From Heterohyrax brucei (Eukaryota > Chordata > Mammalia > Hyracoidea > Procaviidae), in the NCBI GenBank assembly GCA_028571685.1, contig CM053164.1, forward strand, positions 39,730,501 to 39,794,500: a DNA stretch of 64,000 bases, written 5' to 3'. The notes below the pieces were generated by a model. That model had not been told where the DNA came from, ran no database searches, and saw only the letters and a program-made list of their open reading frames with translations. The translations under genes were made by a program, and so were the position numbers. Positions 10,191 through 22,334 of this stretch are shown here, one piece after another (within the stretch, counting starts at the first letter, position 1; the number at the start of each line of letters is the position of its first letter).

Positions 10191-11470
10191 GATACATGAA
10201 CAGATACATGCACACAAGTGTTTATTGCAGCATAGTCAGTCCACAATTGCAAAAAGATGGAATTAACTGAGATGCCCAACAACAGATGAATGAATAAATT
10301 ATAGTACATATAATCGATGGAACACTATGCAATGATAAAGAGCAATGACGATTTTTTTTTTTTTTTTGCAGTGATGATTTTAGGAAGCATCTCATAACCT
10401 GGTTTCAACTGGAAGACATTATACTGAGTAAAATCAGTCACAGCACAAAGACAAATGTTGTATGAGACCCCTACGATAAGGACTTGAAAATACACTCACG
10501 TACAGAAGAAAAGACTCTGATGGCTGAAAGGGAGGGGAGGAAGGAAGAGAGTTGGTCACAGATTAGATAGTTGGTAGACATTTGGTTGGATGAAAGCAGT
10601 GACAGCACACAGTAGAAAGATGATCAACTTAACTGGACTTCAACATAACCTGAAAACTCTTTTAATCTTAATTCAATATGGAAAGGATAGAGTAGTAGGG
10701 TCAGGGGCCTGGAGACCATACTCTCAAGGGACATCCGGGCCAATTGGCATGACTAGCCTATTGATAAGACAGTCTTCTGCACTCTGCATTGGTGAGTGGC
10801 ATCTAAGGTCTTAAAAGCTAGACAGCTGCCATCTGAGGTACACCAAATGATCCCAATGCATCCAGAATAGATAATCACCAAGAACAATAAATACATGAGG
10901 GAAAAAGAGCCCAGGAAACAGGAGAACCCATGTGAATGTGTGACTGTATCAGCATGTGTCCAGAAGAACCAGCTGGTGCCTAGCCACCACGAAAGACAGC
11001 TGGGCTGGTACACACAATGTTGAATGCCAGTGGCAACATGAGAAAAAGACGGGAGCACCCTAAGAACTCCACTAAAAGACCACAATTGATGATCCGTCGG
11101 CCTGGGGTTTCCCCAGGGAACACAGCCCCTAGACCTGCTGCTGCCCCTGACCAGAAAACATTACTGAGACCAACTCTTTCAACAGGAATGGCCTGGACTT
11201 GGGGACACAATGTGACCATGCGGTGTGTATACTTTATGGATCTATGCATCTATAGAATGCTGTCTTACTGGCCTCTTACCAGAAGAGAGAGGAGAGAATG
11301 GAGAGGAGGGGACAGGAGATTTTTAAGAGGATATGACATATAGAACGAAAAGGAGTGTGCTGTCACCAGCCAAGGAGAGTGGAAGAAGCTGCAGATAATC
11401 TGGCATGCAAGTTTAATTTGGATTGTATACTTCCACTTAATCACAATTTAAAAAGAAGAAAAAGTTAGAA
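10191..11470 (+). mobile_element. L1 3' end, copy 1
   Basis: Starts in the last part of ORF2 (GAACAGATACATGCACACAA is close to the same part of the L1 at 33780) and runs through a 3' UTR with TGGTCTGA-type and AGAACCAGCTGGTGCCTAGC segments shared with copy 2. It ends in an A-rich tail at 11450-11470. An internal poly-T tract is at 10352-10368. Confidence 0.82.
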
Positions 11471-12890
11471 AAGAAAGCCAAGCATTGCAAAATGGTCCAG
11501 CCTCTTTGGAAAGCAATCTGGCGCTTCCTTAAAAAAATGGATATCGATATACCTTTTGACCCAGTAATTCCACTACTTGGAATCTATCCTACAGAATCAA
11601 GGCCTTTCACACCAACGGACACATGCACCAGAATGTTTATCGCAGCACAGTCCACGATAGCAAAAAGACGGAATCAACCCAGATGCCCAACAACAAAAGA
11701 ATGGATAGGTAAACCATGGTACATATACTCAGTGGAGCACTACACAATGATAAAGAATAACGATAATTCCAAGAAACATCTCCTAACCTGGTTTCAACTG
11801 GAAGACATTATGTTGAGTGAAAGTAGTCAGTGACAAAAGGACAAATACTGTATGAGACCTCTACGATAAGATCTCAAAAACAGACTTGTGTATAGAAGAA
11901 AAGACTCTTTGACAGCTGCAAGGGAGGGGAGGGAGGGAGGGCGAGGGGGAGAGGGTTTAGATTAGATAGTTGCTAGAAATCTGGTTGAGAGAAAGCGGTG
12001 ATAGCACACATTAGAAACAAGAACAATATTAAGTGGACTTCAGCATAACTTGAGTACTCCTTCCATCTTAACCCAATATTGCAAGGATAGAGTAGCTGGG
12101 GCAGGGTGCAGGGGATCATGTTCTTAGGCGAAATCGAGGCCAATTGGCACAACTAGCGTTTTGCTAAGAGAGCTCTCTGCACCCCACATTGGTGAGTACC
12201 GTCTGGGGTCTTAAAAGCTGCCAAGCTGCCATCCGAGGGCACAGCAAGTGGTCCCAACTCAGCAGGAATGGATGCTCACCAAGGACCAAAATGACACACA
12301 GTAAAGACAACCGAGAAGACAGAGAGACCCACAAGAGTGGGTGCCTACATCAACTTGGGACCGGAAGAACCGGATGGTGCCTAGCCACCACCAGGGATAG
12401 CCACGATGGAGCTCACAGAGAGGAGTCTCACTTGCAACACAAGAATAAAAAGGGTTGTATCCTGAGATCTCCACTAAAAGACCTCAATTGATGGTCCAGT
12501 GGTTTCGGGGTTCTCCTGAGAGCATGGGCCCCAGCCCTGATGCTGCCCTTACCTATAAATTATAACAAAGGTCCACTCTTTGGACAGGAATGGATTGCAC
12601 TTGGCAGTGCAGAGTGACCATATATTGGATGCACTTTATGGTTCTATACATCTATAGGATATCATCCTTCTCACCTGTGGCTGGAGGAAGGATAGTGGAT
12701 GGAGAGGAGGGGAAAGGAGGCTGTTGGGAGTATGAGACATGTATGGAGCAGAGAGGAATAGTGTGCTGTCACCGGACAGGGAGAGCAGTGGAAGCTGCAT
12801 ATAAGTAGGCATGTAAATTTATACGGGAATGCATATTTTTACTCAGTCATATTAAATAAAAAAAAAGAAAAGAAAAGAAAAAAAAAGAAA
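11471..12890 (+). mobile_element. L1 3' end, copy 2, with ORF2 C-terminal remnant
   Basis: The 113-codon frame at 11492-11833 matches the C-terminal part of L1 ORF2p (WKAIWRFLKKMDIDIPFDP, then PLLGIYP). It is followed by a 3' UTR like that of copy 1 and an A-rich tail (AAATAAAAAAAAAGAAAAG, 12855-12890). Direct adjacency to copy 1 means one inserted at the tail of the other, or both derive from one rearranged copy. Confidence 0.85.
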
Positions 12891-13216
12891 GCCAAGCTAG
12901 GAAGTGACTCATCCAAGATCACACAGATGCTGAATGTCAGAGCCAAAACTTAAAGCCCATTCTTCCAATTTTGAATCTAAAGATCTGACTGGATAAAGGC
13001 AATTAAGACACATTAACCTAAATGTATAAAATTAGGGACTTGAACAAAAATGGATGAAAAATAATGTAAGATAGAATTTGTACATATAAGGAAGCAGTTC
13101 TCCAATAAGGCTTTCTTTCCTAAGTGGGATAAGAAATGAAATTAATGTGAAAATGGTGATTATGGAAAGTATAAGAATCAAGCACTCCCTTGGGAAACTG
13201 GTTCATCAATACCTCA
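12891..13216 (+). other. Mostly unique; probable MIR fragment at the left edge
   Basis: 12895-12965 (GAAGTGACTCATCCAAGATC, then ACACAGATGCTGAATG) has the typical look of a MIR core. The remainder shows nothing I can name. Confidence 0.4.
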
Positions 13217-13955
13217 CCTATCAGTTGTTGTGTGCTCTTGTGTTAATCAGACTCATAGCAACCCTATAGGACAGAGTACAACCACCCCATAGGGTTTTCC
13301 AGGCTGTAATCGTTATGGAATCAGATCTCCAGGCCTCTTTCCCCTCAGAGCCACTATACAGGATTTAACCATTAACCTTTTGGTTAGCAGCTCTTTTAGT
13401 CAGCTAGGGATGCTCTAACAGAAGTATCACAGAGTGGATGGCTTTAGTAAAGGAAAGTTTATTCTTACATAGTCTGGTAGGCTGCAAGTCCATATTCAGG
13501 GTGTCCACTCCAGGGGAAAACTTTCCCTTTGGCAGCTCAGGAGGAAAGTCCAGTATTGCATCACTCTGTCCAGGGAGCATCTTGGCACAGGAACCTCAGG
13601 TTTGAAGGATGCTTTTCTCTCGGTGCTGCTTGCTTGATGGTGTGAGGTTCCCAATTCTCAGCCTGCTCCCCTTTCCTTTTGTCTTTTGCAGGATGAAAGG
13701 ATTAAGGGTAGGGCAAGCCATACTCCAGGGAAACTCCCTTTACGGTGGAGCAGGGAGGCATTCCTATAAAGGGATTTACAGCCCCACCCTAATCCTTTAA
13801 CATGCAGTTTAGGAAAACCACAAAAGGAGGACAGTCACAAGATACTGGGAATCATGGTCCAGCCACACAGCTACGCATATTTTTGGGGGGACACAATTCA
13901 ACCCATGACAGCAGCCAAGCATTTAATCATTGCAGCACCTAGGCTCCTTTCTTAC
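13217..13955 (-). mobile_element. AfroSINE split by a MaLR LTR
   Basis: Reversed AfroSINE body at 13217-13391 (CCCATAGGGTTTTCCAGGCT) and its reversed head at 13916-13955 (AAGCATTTAATCATTGCAGC). The two parts are separated by the LTR at 13392-13910 with a 5-bp duplication. Confidence 0.85.
13392..13910 (-). mobile_element. Solo ERVL-MaLR-type LTR
   Basis: Reversed LTR running from the complement of ...CTGACTAAAA to the complement of TGTCATGGGTTGAATTGTGT. The 5-bp target duplication GCAGC lies at 13387-13391 and 13911-13915 inside an AfroSINE. The LTR resembles human MLT1/MST-type LTRs in its opening (GGGTTGAATTGTGTCCCCCC) and its end. It is present in about ten copies in this window. Confidence 0.85.
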
Positions 13956-13961
13956 CTAAAA

Positions 13962-14118
13962 AACCAGCCAAATTCATTGGCAGAGTTGATTCCAACTTAC
14001 AGTGACCCTGTGGGACAGAGTAGAACTGTCTCATGGGGTTCTAAGGAGCACTGGATGGATCCGAACTGCTGACTTTTTGATTAGCAGCCAAGCACTGCAC
14101 TATGATGGCTCCTTTACA
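13962..14118 (-). mobile_element. AfroSINE, antisense
   Basis: Reversed tail (GAGTTGATTCCAACTTACAG), reversed body (CTCATGGGGTTCTAAGGAGC) and reversed head (CAAGCACTGCACTATGATGG). Confidence 0.85.
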
Positions 14119-14239
14119 CTTAGCTAGAGATCCTTAATTCTGTAACCATTTGAACTCTGTGACCATTTGAAACATAGCTGAGATCCTCAAAGAAGCTATG
14201 TTGGGTAACTGTGCCAAAAGAGGGCTGGAAGCACTGCAC

Positions 14240-15785
14240 TGGGAGATCTATCCAAGGCCATTAGGCAAGAAAAAAGAAATAAAAGGCAGCCAGACTGGCA
14301 GTCAGGGAGTAAAACTACTTTTATTTGCAGATGACCTGATCTTGTGCTACAAGAAATCCTCAGGAATTCACTAAAAAACTACTAGACCTAATAAACAAGT
14401 AATCTCAAAATGAAGTTAACAAGAGCAATTCCATTCATAGTAGCATCAAAAAGAATAAACTACTTCAGAAGAAATTTAGTGAAAGAAGTCAGGCACTTGC
14501 CCACTGGGCCAACCAAGGGTCTAATTTCAAAGTCTACTACAAAACAACAGCAATCAACACAGCCACTATATAAAGAGAGGAGCTTATGTGAATATTATAT
14601 TGATTTAAAAGTCCAAAAATAAATCCTAACATTTATAGTCAACTGATTTTTGACAAAAGTACCAAGACAATTCAAGGGAGAAAAGAATGGTACAGTTGGA
14701 TATCCACATTTAAAAGAATGAATTTAGACCACTGCCCTATACTATACACAAAAATTAACTCACGATCAACCATAGACCTAACAGTAAGACCTAAAAATAC
14801 GTAGCTCTTATAAGAAAGCGTATGAGTAAATCTTTGTAACCTCAGGTGAGGCATGGCACCAGGAGCACAAATAATAAAATAAAAATATAAAAATAATAAA
14901 TAATAAATAAATAAATAAATAAAAAATAACAAATAATAAAATAAAAAAGTGATAAATTGGATTTCATCAAAATTAGAAACGTCTGTGCTTCCAGCAACAC
15001 CTTTAGTAAAGTGAAAAGACAACATAAAGTGGGAAAAATATTTGCATATGATGTAAAATACTTATATCTAGAATATTTAAATAATTTTTTCAAATCAATA
15101 AGACAACCTAATTTTAAAATGGGCAAAGATTTGAACAGACATTTCTCCGAAGAAAATACACCAATGGTCAATAGGCACACAGAAAGATGCTTAACATCAT
15201 TATTCACTATAAAAATGCAAGTCAAAATCACAAGGACTTATCACTTCGTGCCCACCGTCCTAGACAGCTGCTGTTAGTCAGACTCGAAGGCACAAAACAA
15301 CAGCAACAAGGCATCTACCAGAGAGAAACGAAAGTGTATGTCCACATAAATACTTGTACATAAATGATCACAGCAGCGCTATTCACAATAGGCAAAAAGT
15401 AGAAAACCCAAGTTTACATCATCTGATCAATGGATAAACAAGTTGCTATACATACATCCACACAGCGAAGTATTATTTGTCAATAGAAAAGGAATGAAGC
15501 ACTGATATATGCTACAACATGTGTGAACCTTGAGAATATTATGCTAAATGCAAGAAGCCAGTCACAAAAGACCACACTTTGCTTTATTCCATTGATATGA
15601 CATGCTCAGGATAGGCAAATCTGTAGACACAGATAGATTAGTGGTTGCCAGGGGCTGGGGTGGGGAGAGTAGGGAGCTAATGGATGTGGAATATATTTTG
15701 GGGTGATAAAAATGACACGAAATTAGAGCATGGTGGTGGTTGCAAAACTCTGTGAAAACACTAAAAATTACTGGATTGTACACTC
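14240..15785 (+). mobile_element. Ancient L1 3' portion
   Basis: Decayed ORF2 reading starts near ACTACTTTTATTTGCAGATG and continues through ACATTTCTCCGAAGAAAATA and CACATAAATACTTGTACATA to GGTTGCCAGGGGCTGGGG, sequence typical of old mammalian L1 3' ends. A short reversed AfroSINE tail fragment (GTTAGTCAGACTCGAAGGCA) is at about 15275-15310. Confidence 0.75.
14874..14956. repeat. AT-rich low-complexity AATAAA-type tract
   Basis: Run of AAATAATAAATAAATAAATA units inside the ancient L1, about 80 bp. Confidence 0.9.
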
Positions 15786-18700
15786 TTTTTTTCCTTCTGA
15801 ATTTTAAAAATTGTGTTCTAAGTGAAAGTTTTCAACCTGAGTCAGTTGCTCATACTAAAACATATACATGCTTTGTTACATGACTAGCTGTTCTCCTCGC
15901 GTGATGATGTACTCCTCCTGTCACATCCCTGTATTTCTTGTATCCATTCAACCAGCTCCCGTCACACCCACCCCACCCCTCACCCTCTCATCTGGACTCC
16001 AGACAAGAACTGCCCAGTTAGTCTCCTGTATCTGCTTAAGTCAAGAAGCATGGTCCTCATCAACATCACTTGATGTCTTATATACTACCTCAGTCCTTGC
16101 CTGGAGAACTGGTCTCGGGAATGGCCAATTCTGGGCCAACAGAGAGTCTGGGGACCATGTTTTCTGGAGACCCTCCAGTCTGTCAGACCATGAAGTCTGA
16201 TATTGTTTACTAGAGTTCCCTCTCCATCAGGCACTCTCTTGAGTTCCCTGTGAGGGCGGTCATCGGTGGTAGGTGGGCATCATCTAGTTCTTCCAGTCTC
16301 ATGTTGATGTAATCTGTGGTTTATGTGCCCCTGTCTGTCTCTTGAACTCATATTTTCCCTGCCTCTTTGATGTTCTTCATTCTTGTTTGCTCCAGATGGG
16401 TCGGGACCAACTGATGCTTCTTAAATTGCTGCTTCCTAGTGTTTAAGACCCCAGATGCCCCTCACCAGAGTATGACACCAAACATTTTCTTAACAGACTT
16501 TGTTATGCCAGTTGACCTAGAAGTCTGCTGAAACCATGGTCCCCAGAACCTCCACCTCTGCTTCTCTGCCCTTCAAAATGTTTGGTTACAATTAGGAAAC
16601 TTTTTAGTTTGGGTTTAGTATGATTGTACTGACTACTCTGCGTTTTCCCTTTATCTAAAATAATTTTTGTCTAGTAACAAATTGATAAGTATCCCTTTCC
16701 CTCCCTCTCCACCCTCAAAACCATCAAAGAGTGTTTTCTTCTGTGTTTATGCTTTTTCTTGAGTCCTTATAATAATGGTCTTATACAGTATCTGCCATTT
16801 TGTCACTAATTTCACTCAGCATAATGCCTTCCAGAGTCCTTCGTGTTATGAGAGGTTTCTCAAATTCGTAGTTGTTCTTTATCATTGCATAATATTCCAT
16901 TGTGTAAAAATTTATACTTTGTTTATCCATTCATCAATTGGCAGGCATCTAGATTGATTCCGTTCTTTTGCTGTTGTGGATAGTGCTGTGATAAACACTG
17001 GCGTGTATATGTCTATGTGAGTGGCAGCTTTTATTTCTCTAGAATATATTCCAGGAAATGGGATTGCTGTATCCTATGGTATTTCTATTTCTAGCTTTTT
17101 AAGGAAGCATCAAATTGATTTCCATAGTGGTTATACCCTTTTACATTGCCACCAGCAGTGTGTAGGTGTTCCAGTTGCTCTACAGCCTCTCCAGCGTTTA
17201 TTGTGTTTTTTGGATTAATGTCAGACTTGTTGGGTTGAGATCATATCTTGTTGTAATTTTGATTTGGATTTATTTAATGGCTAATGATCCTGAGCATTTC
17301 CTCATATATCTGTTAGCTGCCTCAATGTCTTTTTTGGTGAAATTGTCTGTTCATATCCTTTGCCTATTTTTAAGTTGTGTTATTTGTCTTTTTGTTGTTT
17401 AGGCTTTGTAGTATCTTGCAAATTTTAGAGATTAGACACCGATCACATCTGTTCTGTGCAAATTTTTTCCAGTCTGTAGGTTGTCTTTCTTACTCTTTTG
17501 TTGAAGTCTTTAGATGAGGATAAGTGTTTGTTTTTTCTTCTGATGTTTGTGTATTGTTAGTAATGTTTTGTAGTCTGTTTATGTTGCCATGTATTAGGGC
17601 TCCTGGCATTCTCCCTACTTTTTATTCCATGAATTTTATCATTTAGGTTTTGTACTTAGGTCTTTGATCCATTTTGAGTTAGTTTTTGTGCATAGTGAGA
17701 GATACGTATCTTGTTTCATTATTTTGCAGATGAATATCCAGTTACGCCAACACTTCGTTAAAGAGACTGTCTTTCCCTAAGTTACAGACTTTGGTCAAAT
17801 AGCTGCTCATAGGTAGATGATTTTATGTCTGGAGTCTCAATTCTGTTCCACTGATCTATGTATCTGTTGTTGTAGCAGTACCAGGCTGTTTTGACCACTG
17901 TGGTGTAGTAATAGCTTCTAGAGTTGGGTAGTATGAAGTCTCCCACTTTGTTCTTCTTCTTCAGTAGTGCTTTACTTATCTGAACTTCTTCCATTTTCAT
18001 ATGAAGATGGTGATTTGTTTCTCCACCTTATTAAAAAAATACTACTGGAATTTGGATAGAACAGTTGTTTTTCAATGCTGAATCTTCCTACCCATGAGCA
18101 AGGTAGGTTTCTCCAATTATGTAGGTCTCTTTGAGTTTCTTGCAATAGTGTCTCGTAATTTTCTTTGCACAGGTCTTGTACATCTCTGGTTAGATTTATT
18201 CCTAAATGTTTTATCTTTTGGGGGGCTAAATATTTTATCTTTTGGGGGATATTGATTCAGTAATTTCCTCTTTGATACTCTCTTTCTTGGTGTAGAGGAA
18301 TCCAACTGATTTTTGTGTGTTTATCTTGTATCCTGATTCCTGCCTGAACTGTTAGTTTTGGTAGTTTTTTGTGGATTATTTGTGGTTTTCTGTGTGTAAC
18401 ATCATATTATCTACAAATAGAGAGATACCTCTTTCTTTCCAGTCTGGATGCCCTTTATTTCTATTTCTAGCTTGATTGTTCTGGCTAAAACCTTCAGCAC
18501 AATGTTGAATAAAAGTGGTAACAAAAGATATCTTTGTCTGGCTCCCATTTTCAAGGAGAATGCTTTCAGACTCTCTCCATTTAAGATGCTGTTGGCTATT
18601 GGTTTTGTGTATACAACCTTTAGTGCAATGAGGAATTTCCATTCTACCTCAATTTGCTGTGAGTTTTTAACATGAATTGGGGTTGTACTTTCTGACATGT

Positions 18701-19840
18701 CTTTTCTGCATTAATTGATAGAATCAACTGAATCTTATCTTTGGTTTTATTTATATGGCTAATTACATTGTGTGTTTTTCTGGCATTGAACCATCCCTGC
18801 ATTCCTAGCATGAATCATATTTGGTCATTCTTTTAGTCATCTGGTACTGCTCTAACAGAAATACCACAGAGTGGTGGATGGTTTTAACAAAGAAAAGTTT
18901 ATTCTTACATAGTCCAGTAGGCTGCAAGTCCAAATTCAGGGCATCTACTCTAAGGGGAGGCTTTCCCTCTCTGTTAGCTCTGGAGGAAAGTCCTTGTGTT
19001 GCGTCAGCCTGTGGTCAGGGAGCATGTTGGTGCAGGAACCTCAGGTCTGACGGATGCAGTCTTCTCCCAGTGCTACTTTCTTGATGGTTTGAGGTTCCCA
19101 ACTCTCCACTTACTTCCCTTTCCTTTTATCTCTTGTAAAATAAAAGTATAAAGCATGATACAAGCCACATTCCAGAGAAACTCCCTTCATACTGGAACAG
19201 AGGAGTGACCTTGGGAAGGGATTTACAGTCCCAGCTTTTTTTTGTCTAACCTACAGCATAGGAAAATCACAAAATGGAAGACAGTCATAAAATATTCGGA
19301 ATCATAGCCCAGCCAAATGTCTACACACATATGGGGGGGGGGACACAGTCCACTCCAAGATAGTCATGGTGAATTATTTTTCATATGCTGTTGAATTCTA
19401 CTGGCTAAAATTGTGTTGAAGATTTTTGCATCTAAGTTTGCATCTAAGTTATTAGATTTTGTGGCTTTGGTATCAGGATAATTCTGGCTTTATACAATGA
19501 GTTTGGGAGTTTTCCATTCTTTACTATGATGTGAAAAACCTTTAGTAATAGTGGTCCTAACTCTTCTGTGAAAGTTTGGTAGAATTCTCCAGTGGAGCTG
19601 TCAGTGCCAAAGACTTGTTGTTGTCAGTAGTTTTGTAATTACTGTTTCAATCTCTCCTTTTGTTATGGGCTTATTTTAGTTGTTCTATATTTGGTTGTGT
19701 TGATTTAGGTAGGTGGTCTGTTTCTAGAAATTTGTACCATCTCAATGGGTGGATTTATGATATATAAATTATATCCTCATAAAACTGTCTTTTAAAATTC
19801 TTCAACAAGTCCTTGCATTTTACTAGTAGTTTGTGCACTT
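15786..19840 (-). mobile_element. L1, antisense, ORF2 3' half and 3' UTR
   Basis: The reverse complement reads as L1 ORF2 (about 17000-18780 and 19361-19840). Protein fragments on the minus strand near 18411-18698 include LKVVYTKPIANSILNGESLK and FVDNMMLHTENHK, a mutated form of the YVDDM box region. The left end (15786-16700) is a 3' UTR different from that of the plus-strand L1 copies, so it is another L1 subfamily. A MaLR LTR interrupts it at 18828-19360. All ORFs are broken. Confidence 0.8.
18828..19360 (-). mobile_element. Solo MaLR-type LTR
   Basis: Reversed LTR (TTTTAGTCATCTGGTACTGC to GGGGACACAGTCCACTCC) flanked by GGTCA at 18823-18827 and AGTCA at 19361-19365 within the antisense L1. 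Confidence 0.83.
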
Positions 19841-20640
19841 TTCATTTAATAAGCACAAAAGCTCTCATTCTGAGTTCACTAATCTTATTCCTCATGCAAA
19901 CTTAAAACTTGATTGCTTTGAAAACTTTAAGAGCTCACTGCAGGTTAGAAGAGTGAAGGGATGCTGCTGTCAGGAGATAAAACCATCAGGTACAGAGTGA
20001 CAGGGGACAAACTCTGAGACAAGGGGTAGAAAAATTATACAAAGCAACCACAAGAATTTAAAAGACCTGAAAATCTGGTTATCCTTTGTAGACTATATAA
20101 TGAGGAACAGTCATTTTGAGCTTTCGGCACTGAGATTAGAGCAACAAAGCCCAAAGCAGTTATTCACTCAATGAACTTCTATTAAGGGCCTATTACGTTC
20201 CAAAAAACATTAGGTGCTAGAGTATGGCAGTGGGAAAAATAGATGAAGACCTTGGTCTTGTGGAGGTTACATTCTTGGGGTGATAAGACACTGATAAAAG
20301 CAAATAAAAGTATCATATGGTGATAAGTGTTATGAAGAAAAATAGAGTGATGGGATACATAGTGACAGAAATAAGGCGATGCTATTGCCGATTAGGTGCT
20401 TTGAGGGGCCCTTAATGTGAGTTAACCTTTGAGCCAGGATCCACATGAGGTTAGAAACTTATTCACACGTAAATATGAGGAAGAACATTCCAGGAAGAAT
20501 GAACAGCCATTTGCTGTACAGGAATGACTGATGACTAGAACTGAAATAGACAAGTAAGAATGATGGTCTAGGTTTTGGGCTTGAACAAATTAAGTAAAGA
20601 GCATTAAAAAGACAGGAAATAAAGGACGGACCAAAATGAG
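19841..20640. other. Mostly unique; L2-like stretch
   Basis: 20150-20290 (CAATGAACTTCTATTAAGGG, then AACATTAGGTGCTAGAG and TGTGGAGGTTACATTC) looks like an old L2 3' fragment. The rest is unrecognised. Confidence 0.4.
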
Positions 20641-21474
20641 TATCAGAAGATATCCATTAAAAGTTGTTCTTGTACATAGAGTAGCTAAAGTTTAAGGAAG
20701 AAATGTTGAAGTAAAAGAACTAAACAGAAGATTCCAAAGCACAGCTTGAGTAAAGTCTTATAAGGACACGTGCAAAGACTTGGACATAGAAAACCAGAAA
20801 GGAAGAATATACTTGGCATTTCTCAGACTGAAAGAACTGAAGAAAAAAATTCAAGCTTCAGGTTGTAATATTGAAGGATTCTATGGGGATAATACTAATG
20901 ACACAAGGAGGATCAAAAGAAGATGGAAGGAATACAGAGTTACTGTATCAAAAAGAATCGGTTGATAGCCAACCATTTCAGGAGGTAGTATGTCATTAAG
21001 AACCTATGGTACTAAGATACTTAGAAGATAGCCATCTGGCCAACCAACTGGAAGTCATCCATAGTTGCATACATTCCAAAGAAAGGTGATCCAATCTAAC
21101 ACAGAAATTACCCAGCAATATCATTTATATTACATGCAACTGAAATTTTGCAGAAGATCATTCAAAATAGTTGCCGTGGTCTGACAGAGACTGGAAGAAT
21201 TCCCAAAACTGTGACCCCTGGATGAACTGTTAACCCAGAAATAAAACCATTCCCAAAGCCACTCTTCAGGCAAAGATTAGACAGGATTATAAACCAAAAA
21301 TTAATACATGGGAGGAACATCCTTGTTAGTTCAATCAGATACATAATATCAAGTGAGCAGTACCTGTGCAAAAGCAGGATGAGAAGGGAGCAAAAGACAG
21401 GAATTGGTCAAATGAACACAAGGAACCTGGGATGGGAAAAAGGGTGCTGTCACATTGTGGGGACCACAGTTAAT

Positions 21475-21834
21475 TGCCCTGGCCCCCGGGGCATTTCAGC
21501 AGGGGAGCGGGGAGGAGCCTGTGAAAAGGAAAACGGGACAAGAGACATGAAGAAATGGAGGCAAGACAAGATTCTGATCAAGCCTCAAAAAAAATTTTAT
21601 TGCAACAGCGGAATATATACACATTGAGGAGGGGAGGGGTTTAGAATCGGGTGATATCTGGTGTAAGGCACTTGGCGTTTTATGCTTGGTTAGGCAGTAT
21701 GCCTGGACAGTGACGCTGGGCAGTGACGCTGGGCAGTGACGTGCGGGTAATTTTCGCGCACGCGCGTTTTCAGGGGCTTTCCAGACTTCCTGTTTTTTTT
21801 GGGGGGGGCCTGAAGTTTTTCAAGGCCCCCGACA
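21475..21834 (-). mobile_element. 3' LTR of the betaretrovirus-like provirus
   Basis: 360 bp, same organisation as the 5' LTR but with two full U3 repeat units. The AATAAA signal is conserved (complement of TTTATT at about 21596). Confidence 0.92.
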
Positions 21835-21848
21835 TCTCTCCCTTTTTG
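21835..21848 (-). other. Polypurine tract
   Basis: On the minus strand AAAAAGGGAGAGA directly precedes the 3' LTR start (TGTCGGG). This is the plus-strand priming site of reverse transcription. Confidence 0.85.
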
Positions 21849-22121
21849 TTTTGTTTTGGGAGGTGGGCTTTAACCGGGAGAGGGAGTAGTGACCTGGCTC
21901 CTCCTGTTATAGTATTTGGCTCTTGGTATCTTTTGGGGAGGAGAGGCAGAGCCGTTTTCATGTTTTAGGATAGATGCCAACCTCTATGCAAGCCAGGTAT
22001 GCTCCAGGGAAACGTAGAGGAGTTAATGATAACTTTCCCTTGCAATGCTTTGCTTCACACTCATCCCGATACCCATACCTCTCTTCCCATACTGGCAAGG
22101 AGGTAAGCATGCCTCTACTTT
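21849..22121 (-). other. env-to-PPT spacer of the betaretrovirus-like provirus
   Basis: About 270 nt between the env remnant and the polypurine tract. Type D retroviruses carry an RNA export element (CTE) at this place. I see no decisive CTE motif, so the role is only positional inference. Confidence 0.3.
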
Positions 22122-22334
22122 TCATGCTGTCCCCTTGGGGAGGAAGTCTGAGTACCCATTGTCAGCGGCGTACTCATCGTCGACTGCCAGGCGGTGGTAA
22201 TGGACTTGAATAGGTTTAGCCAATGCTGAATCTATTTGTTGCTTGATGAAGCTCGTCAGTCTCTTGAATGCCCAAGGGCCGAAGGACAGGACTAGTAATA
22301 TACCTAGAACAGGGCCAACAAAACTGAGAAACAA
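22122..22334 (-). pseudogene. env: env transmembrane C-terminal remnant
   Basis: On the minus strand the reading has a hydrophobic span (FVGPVLGILLVLSFGPWAF) followed by an amphipathic, basic cytoplasmic tail (KRLTSFIKQQIDSAL). This is the pattern of the membrane anchor and tail of type D/gammaretrovirus-like Env. Everything upstream (SU and the TM ectodomain) is deleted. It follows gag in another frame across the deletion junction near 22340. Confidence 0.75.
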
